Shown here piece after piece: positions 1 to 10,000 of a stretch of 43,756 nucleotides of DNA. The number at the start of each line of letters is the position of its first letter. The first letter of the stretch is position 1. The position numbers and the translations under genes were made by a program. Origin of the DNA: Saprospiraceae bacterium (lineage in GTDB: Bacteria > Bacteroidota > Bacteroidia > Chitinophagales > Saprospiraceae); assembly GCA_020627785.1 (NCBI GenBank), contig JAHDGF010000039.1:3275-47030 (forward strand), in the 5' to 3' direction. The notes beneath the pieces were generated by a model, which saw nothing but the letters and a program-made list of their open reading frames with translations, searched no databases and was not told where the DNA came from.

Positions 1-327
1 CTACCATCCTGTTCCAACATCCTTAATCCTGTCCTTCCTCCATAATCCTACCATCTTGTTCCAACAATTAGTCAATTTACGGAGAGCAGTATTCTAAAGT
101 CAGAATACATTAGAACTAAGGACTATTTAAAATCCTGTCCTTCCTCCATAATCCTACCATCCTGTTCCAACATCCTTAATCCTGTCCTTCCTCCATAATC
201 CTACCATCCTGTTCCAACATTCAGTCAATTTACTAAGAGCAGTATTTAAAAGTAAGAATATGTTACAACTGAGCACCTTAAAGAATCCTGTCCTTCCTCC
301 ATAATCCTACCATCCTGTTCCAACATC
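1..327. repeat. Higher-order tandem repeat, polypyrimidine on + strand
   Basis: A core unit of about 47 bp (starting AATCCTGTCCTTCCTCC) occurs at 25, 131, 178 and 284, with a partial copy at 1-24. A second element of about 64 bp, starting with a variant of AGTCAATTTAC, lies at 67-130 and 221-283. The order core-core-spacer repeats with a 153 bp period (25 to 178, 131 to 284). Core copies are almost identical while the spacers differ at many positions. The first spacer contains a perfect 7-bp inverted repeat (GTATTCT 89-95, AGAATAC 102-108). The stretch sits just beyond the 3' end of the minus-strand gene ending at 378, so its transcript there would be rich in GG dinucleotides. I see no ORF in 1-377. 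The array is cut by the window edge, so its full length is unknown. Confidence 0.9.
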
Positions 328-377
328 CCTAATCCTCTCTTTCCAATCCTTCCTCTCTTCAAACCTTCCCAACTAAA

Positions 378-1580
378 CTATGCACCCTCCAAATATCCTT
401 TCAAATATCCAAAATCTCTTCCAAGGCCTCCTTCCTCAGCAACGGTCGCCCGCTTCATCATCTCACTATCGCTTTTACGCAGTTCTGGAATCACCTGCTC
501 CATAAACATTTGACCAAAGGCCGTTGATGCATCGCGTGGTAACTCGTTTGGAAGGTTGTCTATGGTCATCATGTCAATGCCATCATCTAAGAATGACTCT
601 GTTTCTTTACCCGTTTTAGGGTTGAAGCCAAAGACTGGATCAGCTATCGTACTTGCTCGTAGCGTTGAAGGGATTGAACTTACAGGCGCAATGTCACAGG
701 TCACATCTGCAATAACTTTTATATTAAAATTGTCTTGCTGCATTTGCGAAAGCGTAAAGAAGGGTGGAGCATCATTATCCCAGTAAATGCCATTAATCAT
801 AATATCGGTCATCGGAAGGAAGTGATCAAAGTCAGAATCATAAGTGGCTGGATTATCATAAAAATCTTGAAGCTGATCAAAGACTTTCCCGTCCTTGCGT
901 TTGGCATAAAAGAAGCTGCTCAATTGTGTGTAAACTGGGTGATCATAATCCTTGGTGACATATTCAATCGGTCTCACTTTCTTGATCCCCATATCCTCCA
1001 ACACCAAACTTGCACCACCTGCTACACGACCTGTCCCTGTAAGACAAATTTTTACCTTGGGCCAAAGAATGTTCTTATAAACTTCTTTAGCCGCCGCATA
1101 ATCATATTGATCTTTCATTCTAGGTAACTCAAATTTTCTACTTCGTTTCCCATAGGTCCACAGGGCATTATGAGCACCGACCATCCCTGCGAATTTCCCA
1201 AAGGCGATGACTCTAGCCCCTTCGTCGTTGGTAATGGTTTCATAATCTATCAGACGGATGTTCTTAGCTACAATGGCTTGTAATAGAGCGCGATTGTAAA
1301 CCTGTTCCTTTATGGTATGTGAAAAGAAAAAATAGGTTTTATTAGCAATTAGTTGATCGATTGGGACCTCCTTTACTCCAAGCATAATTTCATACGCACC
1401 GATGTCTTCGACGACTGGAACGCCTTCTTTTTTATAATCCTCATCAGTGAAGCACCGAACCTGCGAAGTCTGTACGACTAAATCAAGACCATTATCGCGT
1501 AAGGCTTTGCATTGTGATGGATTTAAAGGAACTCTACTGTCTGCGGGCGATTTGCCCTCTCTTATTATGGCTATTTTCAA
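378..1580 (-). CDS. Lysine-ketoglutarate reductase / saccharopine dehydrogenase-like NAD(P) oxidoreductase
   Basis: The 400-residue protein belongs to the alanine dehydrogenase/transhydrogenase (AlaDh_PNT) superfamily. Its N-terminal half most resembles the LKR domain of animal AASS and yeast LYS1: an SRVPL segment near residue 15, VKEVP around K70, and KTYFFFSHTIKEQ around H88. The Lys and His are the catalytic pair known in LYS1. A nucleotide-binding glycine motif GTGRVAGGA lies at 182-190. The expected reaction would be reductive condensation or oxidation at saccharopine, but bacterial relatives are poorly characterised and the substrate is inferred. The start is TTG at 1580-1578: it gives the family-typical MKIAIIREGK and no in-frame ATG lies just upstream. 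It is monocistronic and divergent from the Fur-family gene. Confidence 0.75.
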   Translation of the reverse strand: MKIAIIREGKSPADSRVPLNPSQCKALRDNGLDLVVQTSQVRCFTDEDYKKEGVPVVEDIGAYEIMLGVKEVPIDQLIANKTYFFFSHTIKEQVYNRALLQAIVAKNIRLIDYETITNDEGARVIAFGKFAGMVGAHNALWTYGKRSRKFELPRMKDQYDYAAAKEVYKNILWPKVKICLTGTGRVAGGASLVLEDMGIKKVRPIEYVTKDYDHPVYTQLSSFFYAKRKDGKVFDQLQDFYDNPATYDSDFDHFLPMTDIMINGIYWDNDAPPFFTLSQMQQDNFNIKVIADVTCDIAPVSSIPSTLRASTIADPVFGFNPKTGKETESFLDDGIDMMTIDNLPNELPRDASTAFGQMFMEQVIPELRKSDSEMMKRATVAEEGGLGRDFGYLKGYLEGA

Positions 1581-1754
1581 AGTCTCATCTTTTAATTGAA
1601 CTTCAAAAATACAAAAGCTACAAACTTTATGGCAGGAACTTCCTTAAGGTATTTTATTTCTTAATCCTAACAATTTCTATCGATTTAAAACAATTATATA
1701 CCTTAAAACCTTATACCTTTATATTTACAATAAATGAATTCACGCGCATAGTAT

Positions 1755-2180
1755 ATGGAGCAGTTAAAGGAAATATTAAGAAAGCGAGATTTAAAGGCTA
1801 CCTCAACGCGCTTAGATGTTCTGGCTACCATCTCAAATTATAATTCTGCGATACCATACTCTGAAATCCAAAAATCTTTGGTTGACTTTGATCGAGTAAC
1901 CTTGTATCGTACCATAAATATTTTAGTAGATAAAGGGATTATTCACAAAGCAACAACAATTGGTGAAGAAGCGTATTTTGCGATGTGTGGAACGACCTGT
2001 GATTCAGAAGATCACCAACATGATCACATTCATTTTACATGTAAAGTATGCAGTAAGGTTTCATGTTTACATCTTTCTGATAAGATAATGGTTTCCGTGC
2101 CAGGTCATCAGATTGATCAATTGAACATAGAAGCAAGCGGCATCTGTGATGCATGTCTAGATTCTACTTCTCCAAATTAA
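1755..2180 (+). CDS. Fur-family metalloregulator
   Basis: A 141-residue winged-helix repressor of the Fur/Zur/PerR family, close to the usual family length. The recognition helix segment DRVTLYRTINIL (about 46-57) is typical, and a His-rich metal site (HQHDHIHF, 87-94) follows. Two CxxC pairs (C96/C99 and C131/C134) form the structural zinc site. Whether it senses iron, zinc or peroxide cannot be decided from sequence; the short N-terminus and His cluster are compatible with Fur or Zur. ATG start at 1755. Its last 17 bases overlap the 3' end of the convergent TPR/barrel gene. The 174-bp divergent spacer upstream should hold promoters for both it and the dehydrogenase gene; I could not identify a Fur box with confidence. 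Confidence 0.88.
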   Translation: MEQLKEILRKRDLKATSTRLDVLATISNYNSAIPYSEIQKSLVDFDRVTLYRTINILVDKGIIHKATTIGEEAYFAMCGTTCDSEDHQHDHIHFTCKVCSKVSCLHLSDKIMVSVPGHQIDQLNIEASGICDACLDSTSPN

Positions 2181-4230
2181 AAATTGGTTTACCAGCAATA
2201 AACCACTTACAGCCGATGCCAAGATCTGTAAATGTAAATCCGAATGCATTAGCAGAAGCAATGTTGGAACGTTCAGCGTAGGCGTGGATTAAGAATTGCT
2301 CATGGACTACATATCCTAATTTGAACTTCAAACGATAGGTCCATTGTTTTTCAGCATCATCAATAAATTGCAAGCCGGTGGCAGCCGTAGCCGTATAATA
2401 CCATTCATTTTTTCTCGCACTTAATTCTTCCTTCACAGAGTCTACAAAAAACTCAACTGCATGAAATTTCTCAGGACTGAAATAGGTTTCAGGTCGACTT
2501 AAATCAAAACTGATGTATTGGTAATTTAATCCCGCTTTTGCAAATGGGTTTTTTGCAAAATTGTAATAAAGAGATGTAAAGTATAATTTACGATTATTAC
2601 CATCACTTTGCTCTGTATAAAAAACCTGATGGTATGAACCTAATTTATAGTTTGTTGCAATCGTATAATTCAAATAGTAATGTTCTTGTAATATATTTTC
2701 CTCAATAAGTGAGGCATTAAAATCTTGCAGTTCTCTTTTGTAACCTAAGGTTAACCATTGAAGACTGCTCGGTTTTGCATTAAGGGAAAGGTCTGCGAGG
2801 ATTTGTTCCGACCGACTTAAATTTGTTTCGGCTTGAAGTAAGCCTCCTAAAGTTTTCAAATAAACGTGCGGAAATAATTTCAATTTTAATCCAGCAAGAA
2901 ATTGCTGTGAGTTTGCAGCTTCCAATAATTTTTCATTATCAGTGTTCCTTAATTTCCCTTCAGCAAGTAGGCTTAGCCTTAGATTCAGAGGTAGACCAAC
3001 TTTCACTTCTTTTCCATTGGCGATATTTTTTCCGTTATCTCTAGTATGATTAACCTTCGCTTCGATGGTAGGTGCAAAGTCTCTTTCAATGTTGCGTAGA
3101 AACATTGAAGCATCTTTTTGGTTGGGGTAGAAGTTCAAAGTTTTTTTCGCTTTCATAGCGGCAAGATCCCAACGGTCAAGTGCTTTATAGGCATTGGCTT
3201 CCCCTAAATTTCCATCAAATGAGGTGCTATCTTTGGCCAAAAGGTTTTGATATTGATCGATGCCTTTTTTAAACTCTGACCGATAGGTGAAAAGCATAGC
3301 TCTTAAGGATAATACCCAAGTCTCTTCCCCGAAGCGTCCTTCCAATATTTCTATTTCCTTTTCTGCCTCCCCATACTTGCCATTCCAGATTAAACTTTGA
3401 ATGTATCGCTCCGTTACTTGTTGGTAGATTTTCCCATTGGTCACATCGCCTAAGCTTGATTTCGCTTTTTGCGCATGACTTAAAGCTTCTACATCTCTAT
3501 TTCGATTATGTGCGACCAATGCTAATCCCAGAAGTCCTCGAGTATAATCTTCCTTTGTATCAGCGAGACGTACGAACACATCTTCGGCCTTGTTTAATTT
3601 CCCAGCATTAATGTAAACCTCAGCTAACGTTCTTAAGCTTTCTTTATCTTCTGGAAAAATTTCAAGATTGTCTTTTAAAAGTTCTATTGCTAAGTCATAA
3701 TTTTGATATTGACTAGACTGGGCGGCATAAGCAAGTTGAATGTATTTTTTTGAAATTTTAGCGTTGGGTTGATTAGGGGTTATTCTTAGTGCTTTATTGA
3801 CTGAACTCAAGGCAGTAGGATATTCTTTTAAATTTGAAAGCGTATTCGCTAGACCAAGATTCACCGCAAAATTTTCAGGTTCTTTTTGGATGAGTTGGTT
3901 GTAGTATGATTTCGCTTCCGCAAATTTTTTCTGCCATAATAAACACTCAGCAAAGTTTAATTCAATTTCTAAATCTCCTTCATAGTCATCTAGTAATTCT
4001 TCAAAAACTTTTTCTGCTTCCACTGGATTCCCTGAAAGTCCCGTTGCTCTCCCGTAACATAATCTGGCCGTTTTATTTTCTGGATAGTCCTTAAGAATTA
4101 CTTCAAAGAAGGACTTTGCTTCTTGAAATTCACCTTGCTCAAGTAGTTCAAATCCAGGTGTCATTTCTTGTGCTTGCAGCACAGAGCAGCAAGTAAAAAT
4201 TATAACAATGAAATGAATAAACTTCCTCAT
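2164..4230 (-). CDS. TPR protein with C-terminal outer-membrane beta-barrel
   Basis: The 688-residue protein starts with a signal peptide ending ...CCSVLQAQ. I chose ATG at 4230; a TTG one codon earlier adds only one residue. Residues about 25-390 are helical tetratricopeptide-like repeats (for example PENKTARLCYGRATGLSGNP and PENFAVNLGLANTLSNLKEY). Residues about 395-688 are rich in alternating aromatic and polar residues, as in beta-barrels, and the protein ends in FNLEK. TPR plus barrel is the plan of polysaccharide exporters such as PgaA, BcsC and PelB, and of YaiO-like proteins; which one this resembles needs a structural match. It is the last gene of the four-gene minus-strand operon, 73 bp after the glycosidase gene, which supports a role in moving or binding a glycan in the periplasm and outer membrane. 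Confidence 0.72.
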   Translation of the reverse strand: MRKFIHFIVIIFTCCSVLQAQEMTPGFELLEQGEFQEAKSFFEVILKDYPENKTARLCYGRATGLSGNPVEAEKVFEELLDDYEGDLEIELNFAECLLWQKKFAEAKSYYNQLIQKEPENFAVNLGLANTLSNLKEYPTALSSVNKALRITPNQPNAKISKKYIQLAYAAQSSQYQNYDLAIELLKDNLEIFPEDKESLRTLAEVYINAGKLNKAEDVFVRLADTKEDYTRGLLGLALVAHNRNRDVEALSHAQKAKSSLGDVTNGKIYQQVTERYIQSLIWNGKYGEAEKEIEILEGRFGEETWVLSLRAMLFTYRSEFKKGIDQYQNLLAKDSTSFDGNLGEANAYKALDRWDLAAMKAKKTLNFYPNQKDASMFLRNIERDFAPTIEAKVNHTRDNGKNIANGKEVKVGLPLNLRLSLLAEGKLRNTDNEKLLEAANSQQFLAGLKLKLFPHVYLKTLGGLLQAETNLSRSEQILADLSLNAKPSSLQWLTLGYKRELQDFNASLIEENILQEHYYLNYTIATNYKLGSYHQVFYTEQSDGNNRKLYFTSLYYNFAKNPFAKAGLNYQYISFDLSRPETYFSPEKFHAVEFFVDSVKEELSARKNEWYYTATAATGLQFIDDAEKQWTYRLKFKLGYVVHEQFLIHAYAERSNIASANAFGFTFTDLGIGCKWFIAGKPIFNLEK

Positions 4231-4303
4231 CAATTGTATGACAATCTGTAAATAGTTAAATAGAGTAAATTAGGTGATGAAGTGAACCTTTGTCAATTAG
4301 CCG

Positions 4304-5827
4304 TCACTTTTTAAGTGCCTTAACCAATGCCTGATAGGCGGGTTTTGGCTGTCCTTCCAGGTCAATCAGTCCAAAGCCCTGTTGTTTAGCCTTCTTCCAT
4401 GGTGCTTTTCCGACCACTTCTTCTGGAATTATTTCAAAATCATATAAGGTCCATAACATGTATTGCAAATTATGGTCCTCAATTTTCTTTTGAATGTCTT
4501 CATAGTAGCTAGATTGAGCATTTTGCGAACTGGTAAATAAATTCCAGATTCCACCATATGAGGATAAACCATACTCTTGAAGAACCAATTCTTTGTCTCC
4601 GACGGCAATTTTTAATTTATCAATGGCTGAGCTAAATTGATCAAGGTCTTGATAGTAGTGAAAGGATACAAAGTCTACTTCCTCCACTAAATTTTCAGCC
4701 GCCCCAGTCGTTGACCAGCCAATCGTTACAGGATGCTTTTTATCAATTATCTTCACTTGATCTATCATATGCTTCAACCAATTAATCACTCGATCTTTCC
4801 CTCTGGTTTTGAAATCTAAGTCTGGCTCATTCTTGATATCCCAAGCTAAAAGGGCAGGTTTGTCTCGACAAGCTCTAACCAATCCGATGACATGCCGTTG
4901 ATTTAAAGTCCAATCTCGAACAGAATAATCCCCGTAAAAGTCAAAGAGCGTTAGAACAACTCCTAGACCGTTTTCCTCTGCTAGATCAAGAAGCTTTAGT
5001 AAACGTTTGATTTTAAACGTATACAAATCTGCCTCCCCAAAATCTCCGTATTGGCAAAATACTCTGATCGAGTTTAAACCTAGCTCCTTTATAATTTTAA
5101 AGTCATCGCTAATCTGCTCCTCATCAAAATCTCGCCCAAAGGTATTCCACGAATTTTTCTGAGGATAATAGTTAATGCCATTGATGGCGTACGGAAGGGA
5201 TTGCTCAACCTTTCGTGATTTATTTAAACTTGACTTTTCTCGGATCAAATGTCTGATCCTCCAGAAATCATCTTCCAGTAAAAGGATTACCCGGTAGTCT
5301 GAAGTATCGGTTCGGCTTTGAAGTAATTCTTCTCCTTTGTAAACTTGAATGTGTTCAATTACTCCCCGATCTTTCATTGAAATTAATTGACCATCCTCAC
5401 TGAAAAGGTCAATCTCAAGTCTATGTTTTAAACTAGTTGTTTCGACACGTAGGTCTCTGGCCTTATGATCTTGGATCAACTGATAAATATTCTCACGAGC
5501 ACTTTGAGTGTATAAGTCATCGATGCCAGCCAGTTCATTTGTGAATAGGGCTGTGTTTTTAACTTGCCATGCTTTAAGATAATCTTTCTTTAAAGAAAGC
5601 CTTGTTTGATCATCTATCTTGCGGCCATCATTGTCAGTTTCTATCCATGAAAATACTGGTCTGTAGGTGCTCTTTTGGATAATTTCAGTGTGCAGGATTT
5701 TATTGCGTTCAGCCCCTTGATGAAAGTAAGAGAATATCTTACTGACAAGATAAATAACCAAGAGAAGCAAAAGCAAGTAGCCTAATCCCCAGATGATTCG
5801 TTTGCTATTTGATGAGGAATTCTTCAC
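4304..5827 (-). CDS. Membrane-anchored GH5-like glycoside hydrolase with NTF2-like domain
   Basis: The 507-residue protein has one N-terminal membrane segment (about 11-33), a small alpha+beta region (about 70-195) that looks NTF2-like, then a clan GH-A TIM barrel (about 213-505). Catalytic residues fit family 5: acid/base E334 in WDIKNEP and nucleophile E418 in VLQEYG, with an HYY motif at 390-392 in the usual place. It is probably periplasmic and inner-membrane anchored, cleaving or transglycosylating a beta-glycan; the substrate is unknown. The start is GTG at 5827-5825. The GTGA shares 4 bp with the stop of the preceding gene, which indicates translational coupling and fixes the start. 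Within an operon with a TPR-barrel and a GT-C-like protein it plays the part that hydrolases such as BcsZ or PelA play in polysaccharide secretion. Confidence 0.78.
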   Translation of the reverse strand: MKNSSSNSKRIIWGLGYLLLLLLVIYLVSKIFSYFHQGAERNKILHTEIIQKSTYRPVFSWIETDNDGRKIDDQTRLSLKKDYLKAWQVKNTALFTNELAGIDDLYTQSARENIYQLIQDHKARDLRVETTSLKHRLEIDLFSEDGQLISMKDRGVIEHIQVYKGEELLQSRTDTSDYRVILLLEDDFWRIRHLIREKSSLNKSRKVEQSLPYAINGINYYPQKNSWNTFGRDFDEEQISDDFKIIKELGLNSIRVFCQYGDFGEADLYTFKIKRLLKLLDLAEENGLGVVLTLFDFYGDYSVRDWTLNQRHVIGLVRACRDKPALLAWDIKNEPDLDFKTRGKDRVINWLKHMIDQVKIIDKKHPVTIGWSTTGAAENLVEEVDFVSFHYYQDLDQFSSAIDKLKIAVGDKELVLQEYGLSSYGGIWNLFTSSQNAQSSYYEDIQKKIEDHNLQYMLWTLYDFEIIPEEVVGKAPWKKAKQQGFGLIDLEGQPKPAYQALVKALKK

Positions 5828-7029
5828 AGCTCTAGAAATTCAATTTTTTTAATCAAGCCTGCTGTTTTAATCTCACCACTGTAAATTCCACTGGGAACAT
5901 TTTCTTCCAATAGATAGAAGTTTACTTTTCCATCTTCTGATTCTTGATATAAAGACAAAGTGAGTTGGTCCTCTTGGTAAAGGTTCATAGTGACGGGCAA
6001 ACCATCAGGGACAATTTGATTCATAAAACTATGAAGAGGGCCGACTGTAATTTTTCGTTTTCCTTCATGGATGGTATACTCAAAGTCTTCCATGATGTTT
6101 TTATAAATAAGTCTAATGGAACTGCTTTCTGCAATGCCTTCAATAAACGCCTTAATATTCCATTCATCGTATGACTTTGGATGCAGCATGTTGGCTTGCG
6201 CAATACCATTAACGGTAGTCCCAAAAGTCTGCAGTGTATTGTTATTTTTATCCTTGATGATGAACTTAACATAGGTTCCATCCGCCACAAGATTGCCGTA
6301 TTTATCTTTTATCGTTGAGGTATACAATCGAGAGATCTGATTTCCATCTGCAAAGTTGTGATTACGATCAACGAAAATCTTAAAGGACTTCGGTATTTCA
6401 GGTACAATGTTCAAGGTCATCTCTTTCGAGTCTTTTCCTTTAGCTTCACTTGAAACCAGCATTCGATTGGCTCGAGGATAAGAATTAAGATTTTTATGAG
6501 CCACTCGATCTTTCACATAGGTAACTTCTGACTCTATGTTTCGTTGGAATTGATGATTGACGTTCACCTTAGTTCCGTTTGGTAAGGGATTGTCGAGCTG
6601 ATCCGTTGGGATTGAAACCAGCATTGAATAGTCTACATATCCAGCGATAATGCTTGGTGGGCCTAGGTAAGTTTCCATGCTCTTTACCGAGTCCTGCGCT
6701 TCAATATAAATCTGGCCATCTAGCCGACCTACTTGCCAATCAATCAATCCGGTTTTTCTTCCTAAATACTCAGGAAGCTTAAATATGACTTCGGTTTCTG
6801 TTTCCTCACCAGTTATCATGGTTGCACCATAACTCGCATGGCATAGCATAGGATCTTTTCCATTCCATTGATTCTTTTGAACCCTGATGATAATTTCATC
6901 TCCAGCAATATATTTATTTAGTACAGTATTCTTGTTTTCATTTGCATGCAAATGCATTTGCTGAAAAGCAAAAACAGAACTTAAAATAAGAACTGAAAAA
7001 GTACAATATATACCGAGTCTCTTTATCAT
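5824..7029 (-). CDS. Secreted protein with bacterial Ig-like domain, function unknown
   Basis: The 401-residue protein has a signal peptide (MIKRLGIYCTFSVLILSSVF, cleavage near 22-30). No enzyme motif is visible. Around residues 215-310 the pattern ...YTSTIKDKYGNLVADGTYVK... matches bacterial Ig-like (invasin/Big-type) domains, and the rest is predicted beta-rich. It may be a periplasmic or surface scaffold. ATG at 7029 overlaps the stop of the upstream GT-C-like gene by 4 bp (ATGA), and its own stop overlaps the downstream GH5-like start by 4 bp. It is therefore translated together with both, and a physical or functional link to them is likely. I do not recognise the full-length family. Confidence 0.65.
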   Translation of the reverse strand: MIKRLGIYCTFSVLILSSVFAFQQMHLHANENKNTVLNKYIAGDEIIIRVQKNQWNGKDPMLCHASYGATMITGEETETEVIFKLPEYLGRKTGLIDWQVGRLDGQIYIEAQDSVKSMETYLGPPSIIAGYVDYSMLVSIPTDQLDNPLPNGTKVNVNHQFQRNIESEVTYVKDRVAHKNLNSYPRANRMLVSSEAKGKDSKEMTLNIVPEIPKSFKIFVDRNHNFADGNQISRLYTSTIKDKYGNLVADGTYVKFIIKDKNNNTLQTFGTTVNGIAQANMLHPKSYDEWNIKAFIEGIAESSSIRLIYKNIMEDFEYTIHEGKRKITVGPLHSFMNQIVPDGLPVTMNLYQEDQLTLSLYQESEDGKVNFYLLEENVPSGIYSGEIKTAGLIKKIEFLEL

Positions 7030-10000
7030 TTAGGGTTACCTACAAAATTATCAATTTCAATTTTTAAATATTTTGTTCCTATTAAATCTAGCTTTTGGAG
7101 TATTTCATCTGGAGAATGATTCTTTCTTTGCGGAATAACTTTTCTGCTGATTGATTCATTAGGAAGTCCATTGACATAACAATTTGACATGTCTTCATTA
7201 ATCACCTTGACTGACATTTGATTTTCTAGTTCGACATTAAATTTTCTAGTTCTTTGTTGCCTAACCCCATCTTTTATGAATTCATAATCCACCCAAATTA
7301 ATTTCTTTTCGACGTCATAATAGGAAAGTATTAATTGAGGGATGGTGACTTCTTCCATGCCACCATTAAAAACACTCCCTTCAAGTATTTTATCTGTGAT
7401 TGAAACAGAATTTATGCTCATGTCCTTGTATAGATCATGTGAGGAAACATTTCCAGCTGCTTGCAAATTAAACTTGATTGGTTCATTTCGTAAGTTTATG
7501 GGAGTGAATTCATCTGGATTGAATGTCTCTGGAATCTTATCTCCATTATTAATCCAAGCCACACCTTGAAATTCAATCTTGAAGCTGCTGATTTCTTTGG
7601 GCATCAACTTATGTTTAAGATGGTACATAGAATTATAAGTAGCTAGACTTTTATTATTCTTGTCATATAGTGTACCTGTTAAGACGACATCTGCTGGTAC
7701 GTTATCAATGTTCTGAACCTCACCGATGAGCGCATATTCTTTTCCTTTTTTTACCAATCTAGCGGATAGTATTTCTAGCACAGGTTGCTTTAAAACATCT
7801 TCATGGTAAGTTTGTTCGGTACTAATCTTTCGACGCCCTTGGTTGTGATAAAGGACGGAAGGTTTGTTGTAGAGTTGATCGGGTGGTAGATCAGTTTCCT
7901 TTTTGCCATGCCGGATGTACCATTTATTATTCCTTTTCACAAGCGTCTTTTTAAAATGTCTAGGAACATTTTTCAAGGGCGAAATCCATAACCCATCAAC
8001 TTTTACTATTGCCAAGGAATCACTTTGTTCAAGGACCGTTGCTGAAAGACTATCCAATTTCCCATAAGAGTTTACTAATCCATCTGAAACAGAAATCTCA
8101 AGCATAAACTGATCAATTCCTAACTTTTCCATTGGGTCGATCATCTGATGTGCGGCTTCAAATTGCTTAAAGTCCAAATGATCAAAGTAAGCCATCACCG
8201 CCTTTGTCGGAGAATCTTGACTTTGATTAAATATATAAATTCTATAAATCGAGGCGATAATAATAATTGCTAGTAAGTAACCCCATAGGTGTTGGATGGT
8301 GAAAAGGAATTTAGGGAACGTGCGCTTCGTTTTTATCTTAATTTGTTTAGGCTCAATAAGCTCTAACCATGGTTCCTGAAATTTATTTCTCCGAGCAAAA
8401 AGATTTATGAATAAGGCAAATAAGACCGTACAAAAAGGCATGGTCCCCCACAATGTTTTTTGCCAGCGTTCCACGTCTTCAATAGGGAGAATGGTAGATA
8501 ATGGTTTTACATTGAGTTTTTCCCAAACGTTTATTCCATTCTCTAATTGGCTTAATCGCTGCCAACCACAGAAGTATAGCATTGGATCATAAAACTTATC
8601 ATTCGAGAAAACGTATTTCAGATTATATTTCTCCGGCACCGTCAAAAATTGTTGCAATGATCCTAGTCCTTCGATGCCACGAAATTTCGAATTTTCTAAG
8701 CGTTCTACAGCCCTTGTGGTTAACTCTGGTAGTCGACGAGCAGAATGGTAATTTCCATCCACAGATAAGGCTCCTGACTGCGCGGCTAACCAGGCTATCT
8801 GGTCTCCAAAACCAAGCGTTAAATAACGCCAATGATCATGCTGATCTTGATGTAGGAAATTTACAATTGGCAGCATGTTTATTTTTTCTGGTTGTCCAGG
8901 ACGAAAATAATTCAGACTGAGGGTGAAAATCGTTGTGATCAACATTAACCCAGCCATCATCCCGGCAATCAGACGATGGTATGGCGCGCCAAGTTTGTTA
9001 TCAATGAATTGTTTGAGATCTCCTTCTGAGAATCGATACACAAATTCACCAAAAAGAGGTATGGCCATAATGGTTGCCCAAAGTGTAAAGCGATCCAAGG
9101 TTAAAATATTGAAAGCTGTCTCGCCAAGAAGCATTCGCGGAATCGGTGTCGTGCCACCAGTACCTAAAACAAAAAGTAAGGTAAAAGACAGACCAAAAAA
9201 GATTAACCGTTTACTATAAAATCGGTAGAAGAAAAACGGTAGGATGATTAAAAGAATACCCCAAGGAATTAAAAAGAAAGCCAAGCCAGAAGATCCAACT
9301 TCAATAAAACTATCACGTGAGCCATGTGGAATTGGAACCTGGCTAATTGGATTCTTTTTAGAGTTGAGCCAATACGGTAGAATACATAAAATGATGATGT
9401 CTAAGGCCATCAGGCCAAAGCCTATGATTCGTGGAAATAGTTTCCATAAGTATATGAAAAAGTGTTTTATCCGAATGTAACTGTAAGCTCCTAATTTATC
9501 TTTGGCCTCGTCTAAAATGGCCATCCCGATCAATGGAAAAATGAAAAAGATCATTCCGAATATTGGAGTCACATGATGGGAGGTCACGGTGACTGAAATC
9601 AAGGCTAGTGACGTTACTAAAAATAGGACCTTCCCTGTACGCAGCCATTTATAAATTTCGGGTAAGGAATGCATCAATACAGAAATTCCAATAATGCTCG
9701 GCAATTGACCGAATACATGTAGGGTTTCTACAAAGGAGGAAGAGAAAGCTGCTAAAATTGAAGTGTAACCTGCTACTGTTTTATTTGAAGTGAGGAGGAA
9801 ACTGTATCGATAAGCTCCGGTGATGAATAAAACTACACCAATCAAAGCCACCGTAAACATTCCGAATTTTAATCCTCCAATAAGACTTAAAAAACCAATG
9901 CTTTGATGAACTAGAGGAGGGTAGGACATGACTGTAAATCCAGTATACCATTGATAGTTCCAAGGTTCAAACCAGCTCTCTGCGTAGTGGCTTCCAAAAA

